In this document: piece by piece, positions 17,965 to 26,258 of the stretch
Layout: each line of letters begins with the position of its first letter
Numbering within the stretch: position 1 is the first letter of the stretch
NCBI GenBank assembly: GCA_003506435.1
Contig: DOAQ01000046.1
Coordinates: forward strand, 469,376-533,375
Reading direction: 5' to 3'
Length of the DNA: 64,000 nucleotides
Origin: Prolixibacteraceae bacterium
Lineage (GTDB): Bacteria; Bacteroidota; Bacteroidia; Bacteroidales; Prolixibacteraceae
The notes under the pieces: generated by a model
Told to the model about the DNA's origin: nothing
The model's database searches: none
The model's input: the letters and a program-made list of their open reading frames with translations, nothing else
Made by a program: the position numbers and the translations under genes

Positions 17965-19251
17965 ATGACTAAACTATTCAAATCATTGATGGCGCTGGCA
18001 ACCTTGTTTCTGGCAATAAATATTTTGCATGCACAGCCTGTCCGTCAGGTGGTAAACATAGTAGTATCGCCCGACCACGCCGACTGGCATTATAAAACCG
18101 GCGAACCGGTTGAATTTAAGGTGACCGTTCTTCAAAACGATTTTCCACTTGACAACATTACTTTAAACTATGAGGTGGGGCCTGAAAAGATGGAAGCATT
18201 GAAGAAAGGAGAAGTCACCCTGAAAAACGGGACTGCAACAATCAAAGCCGGAACGCTCAATAAACCTGGGTTTTTGCGCTGTTTTGCCCGAGTGACAGTA
18301 GACGGGAAAGAATACGAACGATATGCAACCGCAGGATTTGATGTCGACAAGATTCAACCGACCACTACCCTTCCATCCGATTTTACTGAATTCTGGGAAA
18401 ACTGGAAAAAGGAACTGGCAAAAATTCCGGTAAAACCGATTTTAACACTGATGCCCGAACGTTGCACCGACGTGGTTGATGTTTACCATGTCAGTATGCA
18501 AAATATTGACGGAAAAATGTACGGCATTCTGTGCAAACCAAAAAAAGAAGGAAAATATCCGGCGATCCTGCATGTTCCGGGAGCCGGTGTGCGGCCGTAT
18601 TTCGGCGATGTAAGCAATGCCGCAGCAGGAATCATCACCTTGCAAATCGGTATTCACGGTATTCCCGTCAACATGCCGCAGGGTGTGTACGACGACCTGG
18701 CCGCCGGCGCACTGAAAAACTACAACCGGGTCATGATGGATGACAAGAATAATTACTATTACAAACGGGTTTATCTGGGTTGTGTGCGCGCCGTTGATTT
18801 TATTTATAGTTTGCCTGAATTCGACGGCGAAAATGTTGCCGTAACCGGAGGCAGTCAGGGTGGCGCTTTGTCTATTATAACTGCGGGGCTCGATTCACGT
18901 ATCAAATGGCTGGCAGCGCTTTATCCGGCTTTGTCCGACCTGACCGGCTACCTCGAAGGGCGTGCCGGTGGCTGGCCCCACATGTTTATGAGCAATGAAG
19001 CCAAACTTGCCAGCCGGATTGAAACTTCGAAATACTATGATGTTGTAAACTTTGCCCGTTTTGTAAAGGTGGAAGGCTGGTATTCATGGGGGTACAACGA
19101 TAATGTATGTCCGCCCACGTCGATATTTGCAGCCTATAATGTTATACCCGGGAAAAAGGAATCCCATTTGTTTTTAGACACACAGCACTGGACCTATCCA
19201 GAACAACGCGATATGCTTACAAAGTGGCTTCAAAAAAGACTTTTAAAATAG
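17965..19251 (+). CDS. CE7-type acetyl esterase (AXE1 family)
   Basis: This 428-residue exported protein has a signal peptide (1 to about 23, cleaved after LHA), an N-terminal Ig-like domain (about 25-125) and an alpha/beta-hydrolase of the acetylxylan esterase/cephalosporin C deacetylase family. The nucleophile is S297 in GGSQGG, the catalytic His is H408 in TQHWTYP and the acid is probably the Asp in YNDNVCPP. CE7 enzymes deacetylate short xylo- and other oligosaccharides. The N-terminal beta domain is an addition seen in Bacteroidota members. It lies between the DUF1080 operon and a DUF6807 gene. Confidence 0.85.
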   Translation: MTKLFKSLMALATLFLAINILHAQPVRQVVNIVVSPDHADWHYKTGEPVEFKVTVLQNDFPLDNITLNYEVGPEKMEALKKGEVTLKNGTATIKAGTLNKPGFLRCFARVTVDGKEYERYATAGFDVDKIQPTTTLPSDFTEFWENWKKELAKIPVKPILTLMPERCTDVVDVYHVSMQNIDGKMYGILCKPKKEGKYPAILHVPGAGVRPYFGDVSNAAAGIITLQIGIHGIPVNMPQGVYDDLAAGALKNYNRVMMDDKNNYYYKRVYLGCVRAVDFIYSLPEFDGENVAVTGGSQGGALSIITAGLDSRIKWLAALYPALSDLTGYLEGRAGGWPHMFMSNEAKLASRIETSKYYDVVNFARFVKVEGWYSWGYNDNVCPPTSIFAAYNVIPGKKESHLFLDTQHWTYPEQRDMLTKWLQKRLLK

Positions 19252-19288
19252 AACGCGCTGATATATCAATCCTTCTTTGTTGTTCTGA

Positions 19289-19342
19289 GCAAAGCGAAGA
19301 ATCTTTCGGCAATCACTCCGAACCTGAGATTCTTCGCTTTGC
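19289..19342. repeat. Interspersed palindromic repeat (GCAAAGCGAAGAATCT family)
   Basis: Perfect 16-bp arms (19289-19304 and 19327-19342) are flanked by imperfect extensions. The arm resembles the 'tctgagcgaagcgaagaatct' palindromes scattered in many Bacteroidota genomes. It lies after the CE7 gene. Confidence 0.7.
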
Positions 19343-19400
19343 CCATGATGACAAAACGTGTTGTTCGCGTTTGATATGACATCATAATTTTTCAGGAACC

Positions 19401-19426
19401 AAAACGATTGCTTAACCAATCGTTTT
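19401..19426 (+). terminator. Hairpin upstream of the DUF6807 gene
   Basis: Perfect 10-bp arms (19401-19410, 19417-19426) with a 6-nt loop end in a T-run. It probably terminates transcription coming from the CE7 gene. Confidence 0.65.
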
Positions 19427-19457
19427 TCGCTAACTTCGCTCAACCTAACTAAATTCA

Positions 19458-20378
19458 ATGAAAATGCAAAAAACGTTTCTGTTCCTTGCACTGCTGTTTT
19501 CCTCCTCATTTCTTTCGGCCCAGATTAGTATGGTAATCGGCGATGGGGGTTTTCTTTTTAAAGAAGGCAGCGACAGTATTTGTTTTTATCAGCGTTTACC
19601 CAAAAGTCTGGATGGTAAATATTCCCGGAACAATTATATTCATCCGCTGTACGGGCTCGACGGTACGGTGCTCACCGAAGATTTTCCGGACGATCATTTG
19701 CATCACCGCGGAATATTCTGGAGCTGGCACCAGATTCTTATCGACGGACAGCGGGTGGGCGATCCGTGGATGCTCGAAAACTTCAAACAGAATGTAAAAA
19801 ATGTGCAGTTCGAGCAATTGCGCGAGGGCGATGCAACTTTTCAAACGGAGGTGTACTGGATGTCGCCGCTTTACAAAAACGGGAAAGAAGCCTATCTGAA
19901 AGAAAATACAACCATTCATTTTTTCCTGAAGGAAAAGAATCTGAGACGCATTGATTTTGAAATCACATTATCGGCATTGGCTGATAAACTGCAAATCGGA
20001 GGTTCTGAGGATGAAAAAGGCTACGGCGGTTTTTCAATCCGTCTGAAACTCCCCGAAGATGTTGCATTTCGTTGCGAAGCAGATCTTGTTACTCCGGATG
20101 TAACTGCGGTAAACGTAGGCGCATGTGTCGATATTTCCGGTTCAATGGGCAAAAATAACTCGTATTCGGGAGTTGCGGTACTTTGCGATGAAACAAACCC
20201 CGGATTTCCACAACCCTGGATTCTGCGGAAAGAGAAAAGTATGCAAAATGTAGTTTATCCCGGGAAAACTCCGGTTAACCTGCTGGTTGGCGAACCGCTG
20301 GTACTGAAATATTCAATCCTGATTCACGATAAGGAAATCTCGAAACGGGCGATCCTGAAGGAAGGAAAAAAGCAGTAA
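19458..20378 (+). CDS. Secreted PmoA/DUF6807-family protein
   Basis: This 306-residue exported protein has a signal peptide (about 1-22, ...SSFLSAQ). It carries the signature of the 'PmoA family' (DUF6807): HPLYGLDGTVLTEDFPDDH followed directly by LHHRGIFWSWHQI. The annotation 'PmoA' is historical; these proteins occur next to sugar oxidoreductases and DUF1080 genes and have no link to methane oxidation. The C-terminus has the usual HDKE region. It may act on oxidised sugars with the upstream cluster; the activity is unknown. Confidence 0.8.
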   Translation: MKMQKTFLFLALLFSSSFLSAQISMVIGDGGFLFKEGSDSICFYQRLPKSLDGKYSRNNYIHPLYGLDGTVLTEDFPDDHLHHRGIFWSWHQILIDGQRVGDPWMLENFKQNVKNVQFEQLREGDATFQTEVYWMSPLYKNGKEAYLKENTTIHFFLKEKNLRRIDFEITLSALADKLQIGGSEDEKGYGGFSIRLKLPEDVAFRCEADLVTPDVTAVNVGACVDISGSMGKNNSYSGVAVLCDETNPGFPQPWILRKEKSMQNVVYPGKTPVNLLVGEPLVLKYSILIHDKEISKRAILKEGKKQ

Positions 20379-20406
20379 TCTTTGCGGTAAAATAAGTTTT
20401 CACATG

Positions 20407-20510
20407 TTCCGCCGTGTACGAGACCCGTAAGTACAGTGGTGTCTGCCTACTGGCAGGTAGGTGAGAGGTTCTCCACCGTTAGCTTATTACTGGCGGGGCA
20501 GTCTACTGAT
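20407..20510 (+). mobile_element. Group II intron 3' remnant (domains V-VI), split by a palindrome
   Basis: The block 20407-20442 reads like group II intron domain V (GCCGTGTACGAGACCCGTA then AGTACAGTGGTGT). From 20462, TGAGAGG and a domain-VI-like stem follow (CCGTTAG with CTGGCGG, 7 bp), ending in AGTCTACTGAT. Between them lies a 19-bp palindromic insert (20443-20461, CTGCC/GGCAG and CCTAC/GTAGG). No upstream intron domains or reverse transcriptase are present. This is recognition by pattern; it has not been modelled. Confidence 0.55.
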
Positions 20511-20520
20511 TGGTGGCAGT

Positions 20521-20946
20521 TTATTTCTTTATTTCATTAATTTGTCTCTCAATTTTGTCCAATCTTTCATTCATTTTTTCTCGATTATCTATATAATTTA
20601 ATATCGAGATTGTTAAAGTAATAATCCCAACCAAAGCAGCAACTATCACTCCAAATATTTTTATGTTATCATTTCTTTTTTCAATTCTGTTTTCATTTCT
20701 TTTTTTCACATATCCACCACTGTTAAGGAAGACTATCCCTTTTGTTAATATCTTAATTGGCACAAAACCCGCACCACCTCCAGAATATACTAATTGATCA
20801 TTAATTAATATGGATTGAAGTTCACGTAAATATTTTTTATCACTATTTTCAATAATAGCATCAACTCTTTGGACTGGACTATTTTCAATTTTTTCTAATA
20901 ATGAGTCTAGTATTTGATCTAAATCTTTTGCTTTTTGTAGTTTCAT
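20521..20946 (-). CDS. Small membrane protein with coiled-coil tail, unknown function
   Basis: I do not recognise this 141-residue protein. The first 90 residues are soluble and look like a small helical or winged-helix domain (IKILTKGIVFLNSGGY at its end). A transmembrane segment spans about 97-118 and a heptad-like charged tail closes it (MNERLDKIERQINEIKK). It is clearly more AT-rich than its neighbours. It lies between a group II intron remnant at its 3' end and repeats upstream, which suggests a recently acquired gene. Confidence 0.6.
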   Translation of the reverse strand: MKLQKAKDLDQILDSLLEKIENSPVQRVDAIIENSDKKYLRELQSILINDQLVYSGGGAGFVPIKILTKGIVFLNSGGYVKKRNENRIEKRNDNIKIFGVIVAALVGIITLTISILNYIDNREKMNERLDKIERQINEIKK

Positions 20947-21101
20947 GAGATTACACTTTGTTAGTATTTATATTCTGGTGGTTTTTAAAATATTTGCAAC
21001 AACAACCTGAAGACTCTGAATTGCTACCAACTTGTAATAAACCCCAACTCCATCGTACTTTTGTCCTTCCCCGGCGCCAAAAATTTCTGATGTTAAATGT
21101 A

Positions 21102-21240
21102 ACGAAAAGGCAGCAAACCAAAAAGTCTGTAATTCCCGTCACCCTGAATTCATTTCAGGGTCTGATGATTAAAGCAATGAGATCCCGAAACAAGTTTGGG
21201 ATGACTTGATCCCAGACTTTTTGGTTTGCTGCCTTTTCGT
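21102..21240. repeat. Nested inverted repeat: perfect 28-bp arms around an interspersed palindrome
   Basis: Outer arms 21102-21129 and 21213-21240 are identical inverted copies, 28 of 28. Between them is a second imperfect palindrome (21137-21163 and 21180-21205) of the common 'gtcaccctgaa..ttcagggtct / gatcccgaaacaag..gggatgac' type. The layout suggests that the inner element inserted into the centre of a pre-existing perfect hairpin, probably the terminator of the thioredoxin-like gene ending at 21261. Confidence 0.8.
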
Positions 21241-21260
21241 GTGGCAGAGAACTGAAAATT

Positions 21261-22361
21261 TTACTTTCCCAACAATTCGGTGAGTTTTGCTTCCAGTTCT
21301 GCGCCACGCAGATTCTTGGCAATAATTTTTCCTTCCTTATCCAAAAGTATTGTATGCGGAATCGACTGTACGCCGTACAATACAGCCACTTCGTTTTGCC
21401 AGTATTTCAGGTCCGAAACATGCGTCCAGCTCAACTGGTCGTCGGCAATTGCTTTCAGCCACGCTTCTTTATCGCGGTCGAGCGAAACGCCCAGAATATT
21501 GAACCCTTTGTCTTTAAACTTGCCATAAATACGAACAACATTGGGGTTTTCCTGGCGGCAGGGTGCGCACCACGAAGCCCAAAAGTCAATCAGTAAATAA
21601 TTCCCTTTGAAAGATGACAGACTGACCGGATTTCCGTTTTGATCGTTCATGGTAAAATCAGGGGCCAACGAGCCAACAGCCGTTTTCTTTTTCAGTCCGG
21701 CAATTCTATTGATCTCTTTCACATAAACCGATTCGGCAAATTCGGCCGGGAATATTCCGGGAATGGTGTCCAGTTCTTCCGAAGAAGCTTCGTTAACAAA
21801 CTGGCTCAGATAAATGAATGGGGCAACAATTGAATTGCGGTTCTCAGAAACAAAGTTTTTGGCAAAAACATTCATGTTGTCCATCATGGCTTCAACATCA
21901 ATTTTTGCTTTGTTGGCTGCTTCGGCGTCGCCTTTCATCATGGCATCGTTATATTGTTTTCCCAACTCAGTATATTCCTTATTCAAGCGCTCAATTTCAG
22001 TAATATAAACATTGAACAAATCATTTGTTTTTGAACCACTGACTTTGGTATTACGCAGACTGTCCTTATTGGCAACGATGGCTATTTGCCCGTTTTCGAG
22101 GAAAAACTGAGCAAAAAAATCGCGGTCGTTCAAACGCAGGTAGTGCATTTCCGGGAGGCCTGCACTTCCTTTTAACTCGAAACTGCCCTTGACCACATCG
22201 GCAGTATCAATTACGACAGGCTGCCCTGCTTCTGCTTTTACCAGGAAAATTTTTCCTGAATCAACCCCGGTGAGGGTTCCTTTGATAGTGTACTTCTTTG
22301 AGCCGGAGTTACATGCGCTGAAAGCGAACACGATCAAGGTGAAATAAACGATTCTTCTCAT
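21261..22361 (-). CDS. TlpA-like thiol-disulfide oxidoreductase with DUF4369 domain
   Basis: This 366-residue lipoprotein (lipobox FSAC, about residue 17) has an N-terminal DUF4369 domain (about 23-115), a helical linker and a C-terminal thioredoxin fold of the AhpC/TSA-Redoxin type. The active site is WCAPC with Cys265 and Cys268, and the cis-proline is in SIPHT. Such proteins keep periplasmic thiols reduced, for example in cytochrome c maturation, and are abundant in Bacteroidota. meaB lies 29 bp upstream on the same strand, so the two may be co-transcribed. Confidence 0.9.
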   Translation of the reverse strand: MRRIVYFTLIVFAFSACNSGSKKYTIKGTLTGVDSGKIFLVKAEAGQPVVIDTADVVKGSFELKGSAGLPEMHYLRLNDRDFFAQFFLENGQIAIVANKDSLRNTKVSGSKTNDLFNVYITEIERLNKEYTELGKQYNDAMMKGDAEAANKAKIDVEAMMDNMNVFAKNFVSENRNSIVAPFIYLSQFVNEASSEELDTIPGIFPAEFAESVYVKEINRIAGLKKKTAVGSLAPDFTMNDQNGNPVSLSSFKGNYLLIDFWASWCAPCRQENPNVVRIYGKFKDKGFNILGVSLDRDKEAWLKAIADDQLSWTHVSDLKYWQNEVAVLYGVQSIPHTILLDKEGKIIAKNLRGAELEAKLTELLGK

Positions 22362-22390
22362 TTGTGCATTTTTTTATGGATCAATAATGA

Positions 22391-23512
22391 TTATTTTTTC
22401 AGTTGCCTGTACCTGTCAATCAGCTCGCGGGCAGCAACAAACGACGACAATTCGTCGTTCAGCACCTTCGATTCGAACCCGGGCAGTTTGCTTTTTATCT
22501 CCGGATTTTCATAGAAACCCATCTTCAACTGCTCGTTAATCGACTCGTACATCCAGTATTTCGACTGCTCATTTCTGCGGTGATGAAAATAGTTATTTTC
22601 TTTTGCAAGAGCAAGATACTCTGTGATTGTCTCCCAAACCTGATCTATTCCCTTTTTGTGAAAAGCGGAACATGTCAACACTTTGGGCTTCCAGCCCGAC
22701 GGCGTGGGCGGAAACAGGTGCAGCGCATTCTCGTACTGAATACGCGCCAGTCCGGCTTTGTCCATGTTGTTGCCATCGGCTTTGTTAATGGCAATGGCGT
22801 CGGCCATTTCCATGATGCCGCGTTTGATACCCTGCAATTCGTCGCCGGCACCGGCCAGCATCAGCAAAAGAAAAAAGTCGACCATCGAATGAACGGCAGT
22901 CTCGCTTTGTCCCACTCCCACGGTTTCAATAAAAATAGTATCGAAACCTGCGGCTTCGCACAGGATGATAGTTTCGCGCGTTTTACGTGCCACACCGCCC
23001 AGCGAACCTGCTGATGGCGAAGGACGGATGTAAGCGTGCGGGTTTCCCGACAGTTCTTCCATACGGGTTTTGTCGCCCAAAATACTTCCCTTGGTGCGTT
23101 CGCTGCTCGGATCAATGGCCAGAACGGCCAGCTTACTGCCTTTCGCGGTAATGTATGTTCCCATCGCTTCAATAAACGTACTTTTACCAACCCCCGGAAC
23201 GCCGGTTATTCCGACACGAACAGAGTTACCGGTATGAGGGAGGCATTTCAAAATAATTTCCTGAGCAATTTCCTGATGATCGGGTTTCGAGCTTTCTACC
23301 AAAGTCACAGCCTGGCTCAGGATGGTTACGTCACCCTGTAAAATTCCATCGACATACTGCTGTGCCGAAAGTTTGCGCTTTTTCTTCTTTTGCAGAAAAC
23401 GGGATACCGAATCTGCATTAACCGGAGGTGGCATCTCAATTCCGTCGTTCACTTTCAGTCCCCCGTAATGCGGGTCGTTCTCAATATGTTCGTGGTGTTT
23501 GTCGATAATCAT
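22391..23512 (-). CDS. meaB: Methylmalonyl-CoA mutase-associated GTPase MeaB
   Basis: This 373-residue protein is the G3E-class GTPase MeaB/ArgK, which loads and protects the adenosylcobalamin-dependent methylmalonyl-CoA mutase. The P-loop GVPGVGKS is at residues 104-111; AIDPSSERTKGSILGDKTRM, ETVGVGQSE (Walker B region) and the NKADG base-recognition motif are intact. The mutase genes themselves are not here. ATG 23512 was chosen over the longer frame from 23554, whose extra 14 residues are not part of the family. Confidence 0.95.
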   Translation of the reverse strand: MIIDKHHEHIENDPHYGGLKVNDGIEMPPPVNADSVSRFLQKKKKRKLSAQQYVDGILQGDVTILSQAVTLVESSKPDHQEIAQEIILKCLPHTGNSVRVGITGVPGVGKSTFIEAMGTYITAKGSKLAVLAIDPSSERTKGSILGDKTRMEELSGNPHAYIRPSPSAGSLGGVARKTRETIILCEAAGFDTIFIETVGVGQSETAVHSMVDFFLLLMLAGAGDELQGIKRGIMEMADAIAINKADGNNMDKAGLARIQYENALHLFPPTPSGWKPKVLTCSAFHKKGIDQVWETITEYLALAKENNYFHHRRNEQSKYWMYESINEQLKMGFYENPEIKSKLPGFESKVLNDELSSFVAARELIDRYRQLKK

Positions 23513-23647
23513 CGCGATAAAACAAAATTTTTCCGAAGGTAGGAAATTTACCAACGACAGAACAGAGCTGAAGTGAAAAAGATGGAGTTGCTAATATTGG
23601 CTTTGAACGGAAGGACTTTATTCTTCCTGAAAAATTCGGATTAATTT

Positions 23648-23655
23648 TATCTTTG
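23648..23655 (+). promoter_or_regulatory. -7 element of the DUF2238 gene
   Basis: TATCTTTG matches TAnnTTTG 41 bp before the ATG at 23696. No clear -33 box. Confidence 0.45.
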
Positions 23656-23695
23656 CAAGAGGTGTAATTTTTCTGTTTTTAACATTTTTCAAACT

Positions 23696-24301
23696 ATGAA
23701 TAAGTATACGGTGCTGATTGTTTTGTTTTTTGCCGGTTTGATCTGGTCGGGTATTGAGCCAAGAAATTATGGCCATTGGATTGGCGAGGTTTCGCCAACG
23801 CTGATCGGATTTGCAATTCTGGCAGCTACATTCAAAAAGTTTCGGTTTACTTATTTTACTTATTTGGTCATTATTTTGTCCTGTTATTTTATGTTTGTGG
23901 GAGGCCATTATACTTTTTCGAGGGTACCTCTTTTCAACTGGCTTCGCGATTTCCTGGGACAGGAGAGGAACAATTTCGATAAACTGGGCCATTTCATTCA
24001 GGGGGTTGTACCCGTGCTGGTTTCGCGGGAATTATTTATCCGGGAAAAAATTGTTGCCGAAAAATGGGTTTCTTTTCTTTCATTTTGCATTTGTTTGTCG
24101 ACAACAACAGTATATGAAATTGTCGAGTACCTGTTCTGCCTGACGGCGGGAAAGAATCCGGTTACTTTTTTGGGAACACAGGGGTATGTGTGGGATTGCC
24201 AGTCGGACATGCTGTTTGCCGCTTTAGGCGGACTTTTCGTCTTGTTCACGCTGAAAGGTTTTCACAACCAGATGATGCAAAAAGAATTTCAGGAGAGCTG
24301 A
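23696..24301 (+). CDS. YjdF-type DUF2238 membrane protein
   Basis: This 201-residue integral membrane protein has about six hydrophobic segments. The DUF2238 signatures are NNFDKLGHFIQGVVPV in the middle and LGTQGYVWDCQSDM near the end, plus VYEIVEY. The family includes E. coli YjdF; the biochemical role is unknown, although the conserved His, Asp and Glu residues inside the membrane suggest catalysis or metal binding. It has its own promoter and is convergent with the C92-type peptidase gene. Confidence 0.82.
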   Translation: MNKYTVLIVLFFAGLIWSGIEPRNYGHWIGEVSPTLIGFAILAATFKKFRFTYFTYLVIILSCYFMFVGGHYTFSRVPLFNWLRDFLGQERNNFDKLGHFIQGVVPVLVSRELFIREKIVAEKWVSFLSFCICLSTTTVYEIVEYLFCLTAGKNPVTFLGTQGYVWDCQSDMLFAALGGLFVLFTLKGFHNQMMQKEFQES

Positions 24302-24313
24302 AAATGGAATTCG

Positions 24314-25021
24314 TTAAAACCGTTTCCTGCCTCCGGGATGATCAAATAGTTTACTGGCAATAATGTCGCTCGGGTAAATAAAAATCCCTCCGTTGGCATC
24401 AATGTCAAAGCCTGTCGATAAATAAAATGCTTCCCATACCAGACTTGCACAATGCCAGTTGGAAGCGCTTTGCCGCAGCTTTTCCAGTTCATCGGAATTT
24501 CCGGAGTCCGGTTCTATCTTGGTCGAAAAAAGATCGTATCCTCCATGAAGCTGGCTGGTTAAAAAAGTCTTGATTTCTTCAATTTGCTCGTCGTTTAGTT
24601 CCGTGCGTAATAGATACCGGATGCCTTTAAACTTTTCGCCAAACGACACGGTTGCTTTTGTTTTCCTGATTTGATCTTCTTTTCGAAATTGAAATTGCCG
24701 GGTCGCCTGATCAAAAAAAAGGGCTTCTATAACAACCGATTTTTCCAGTGCTTCATCAATCGTATTTCCTTTTGCACCTTCAATAACGATGGCTACATGA
24801 CCGTATTTCCGTCCATCCGGAACAGTGCAACTGCCGGGCAGCCAGCCCCAGTTCGGGCGCACCAGAATGTCTCCCGCCCGAAACTCCAAAACTGAATCAT
24901 TTCCAAAATCAGAAACAGAAAAGCTGCTTCCTTTTACTTTATTGTTGCAGGTATTTGTTCCGAACAGAAAAAGGAAAATTACAATTACAAAAAGAATGGC
25001 AACAAGAAAAAACTGTCTCAT
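24314..25021 (-). CDS. YiiX/C92-type permuted papain-like hydrolase
   Basis: This 235-residue protein has an N-terminal membrane anchor (about 3-21) and a circularly permuted papain-like (NlpC/P60 superfamily, YaeF/YiiX) fold. RAGDILVRP and YGHVAIVIEG contain the catalytic His region, and NWHCASLVWEAFY near the C-terminus contains the nucleophilic Cys. Family members may cleave peptide, amide or lipid bonds in the envelope; the target is unknown. Two other small envelope genes follow upstream on the same strand (25044 and 25535), with 22 bp between the first two. Confidence 0.75.
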   Translation of the reverse strand: MRQFFLVAILFVIVIFLFLFGTNTCNNKVKGSSFSVSDFGNDSVLEFRAGDILVRPNWGWLPGSCTVPDGRKYGHVAIVIEGAKGNTIDEALEKSVVIEALFFDQATRQFQFRKEDQIRKTKATVSFGEKFKGIRYLLRTELNDEQIEEIKTFLTSQLHGGYDLFSTKIEPDSGNSDELEKLRQSASNWHCASLVWEAFYLSTGFDIDANGGIFIYPSDIIASKLFDHPGGRKRF

Positions 25022-25043
25022 TAAATTTTCTGATATGAAATTC

Positions 25044-25526
25044 TCAGGTTTGCTTGTACTTGGCTGCTTTTCTGCTTCTGTAAAGCAAAATCCTGAATGT
25101 AATAATATAAAATACTAGGAAGGCTCCCATATTTACAATCAGCATATAAACAAACGCAAAACCGAAGGTGAATAAAATAGCGATTACCAGGAATGTAATC
25201 TGAAGATAAACTGCAATTGAAAAAGCTTTTAACCGGAGCAGGGAAACCCGTACTGATTCATTTTTTTCTTTCGAAAATGCGATGAAAAACAAACCAAGCA
25301 CAAACAACAGGGCCACTACTTCCTCACACATATTATTCCGGATAATCTCAAGGTATTTTGATTCGAGATACGACGAATAGAATGCAAATATTTTAAGGTT
25401 CAGCGCATCCGGTTTAATCCCATAATAAAACCGGGCTGTTCCGAGAATGAAGCCGGAAAAAACAAAAATAAAGCCAAGAGGCCGAAAGCCTCCCGGCAAA
25501 AGAAATTTTGAACCGCCTGTTTTCAA
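25044..25526 (-). CDS. Integral membrane protein, unknown function
   Basis: I do not recognise this family. The 160-residue protein has about four hydrophobic segments (about 16-34, 67-84, 100-120, 123-147) and a basic C-terminus, so it sits in the inner membrane. It lies between a lipoprotein gene (8 bp away) and the C92-type hydrolase (22 bp away), all on the minus strand, so the three are likely one transcript. Confidence 0.7.
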   Translation of the reverse strand: MKTGGSKFLLPGGFRPLGFIFVFSGFILGTARFYYGIKPDALNLKIFAFYSSYLESKYLEIIRNNMCEEVVALLFVLGLFFIAFSKEKNESVRVSLLRLKAFSIAVYLQITFLVIAILFTFGFAFVYMLIVNMGAFLVFYIITFRILLYRSRKAAKYKQT

Positions 25527-25534
25527 TTGGAGTT

Positions 25535-26188
25535 CTAATATTGTTGCGGACTCAGATCAATCTGCGACGTTGACCCGTCTTCCATGTAAGCACGCACGGC
25601 GACAATACCGAATTTATGATTGGTAAAGTAAGCAATCTTTTCAACCCCGGGAATGTTTGAGCTTTGCTCAACATCAACGGTTTTGATGATCATTCCTCCC
25701 CAATAAAAATCATCATCAGTTGATTTCCGGACCACTTCGCGCACAATTGTTTTCCCGTCGCTTTTCTCCAGAGTATATTTATCGCCAACTTTTGCATCGT
25801 ATTTTACCAATACAAAAGGTTCGTGGTCGATGTTGTTGTAATCAAGAATACCCTTGTCAGTGATCTTGAACTTGCATTCGCAATTGAGGTTTCCTGACGC
25901 ATCCTTGTATTTCGGCTTAATTTGCTGAAGAAAGGTCAGACTTGATGGTATCGGAAACTGAAATTTCACGGTCGCCACTCCATCCGTAACAGCAGTAATG
26001 GCAATCGTACCGCTTATGTTTTGGTACGAACCATTAATTTTAATGGAAGATGAGAACGTGTTGCCAACAGTGTTCATCGGAATATCAGTCGTCCCGCTGA
26101 TCGAGTCGGACGAATCTTTGTCAAAGACCAGCCAGTCGCACGAGGTGGCAAAAAAAATGACAGCCAGAAGTAAAATTGAATTTTTCAT
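25535..26188 (-). CDS. Hypothetical lipoprotein
   Basis: This 217-residue protein has a lipoprotein signal with lipobox ATSC (Cys17). The mature part is predicted beta-rich and has no family I can name. It has its own strong promoter (26210-26240) and probably starts a three-gene envelope operon with the membrane protein and the C92-type hydrolase downstream. Confidence 0.75.
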   Translation of the reverse strand: MKNSILLLAVIFFATSCDWLVFDKDSSDSISGTTDIPMNTVGNTFSSSIKINGSYQNISGTIAITAVTDGVATVKFQFPIPSSLTFLQQIKPKYKDASGNLNCECKFKITDKGILDYNNIDHEPFVLVKYDAKVGDKYTLEKSDGKTIVREVVRKSTDDDFYWGGMIIKTVDVEQSSNIPGVEKIAYFTNHKFGIVAVRAYMEDGSTSQIDLSPQQY

Positions 26189-26209
26189 GGATTTTGGTTT
26201 TTATTATTT

Positions 26210-26240
26210 CAAAAGTACTTCAATTTGAAGTAATAACAAT
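26210..26240 (-). promoter_or_regulatory. Promoter of the lipoprotein-C92 operon
   Basis: On the minus strand ATTG (26240-26237), a 19-bp spacer and TACTTTTG (26217-26210) match the Bacteroidota consensus closely, 21 bp before the ATG at 26188. Confidence 0.65.
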
Positions 26241-26258
26241 CCGGTGAATGCACAAAAT

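Noticed and set aside
19458..20378. Methane monooxygenase subunit (PmoA) label
   Set aside because: The family name is misleading; the protein is a soluble exported DUF6807 protein with no membrane or copper-site features of methane oxidation.
20958..21209. Plus-strand frame of 83 residues
   Set aside because: Its second half is translated palindromic repeat DNA; no independent support.
22403..23014. 203-residue plus-strand frame
   Set aside because: Antisense to meaB, whose GTPase motifs are complete.
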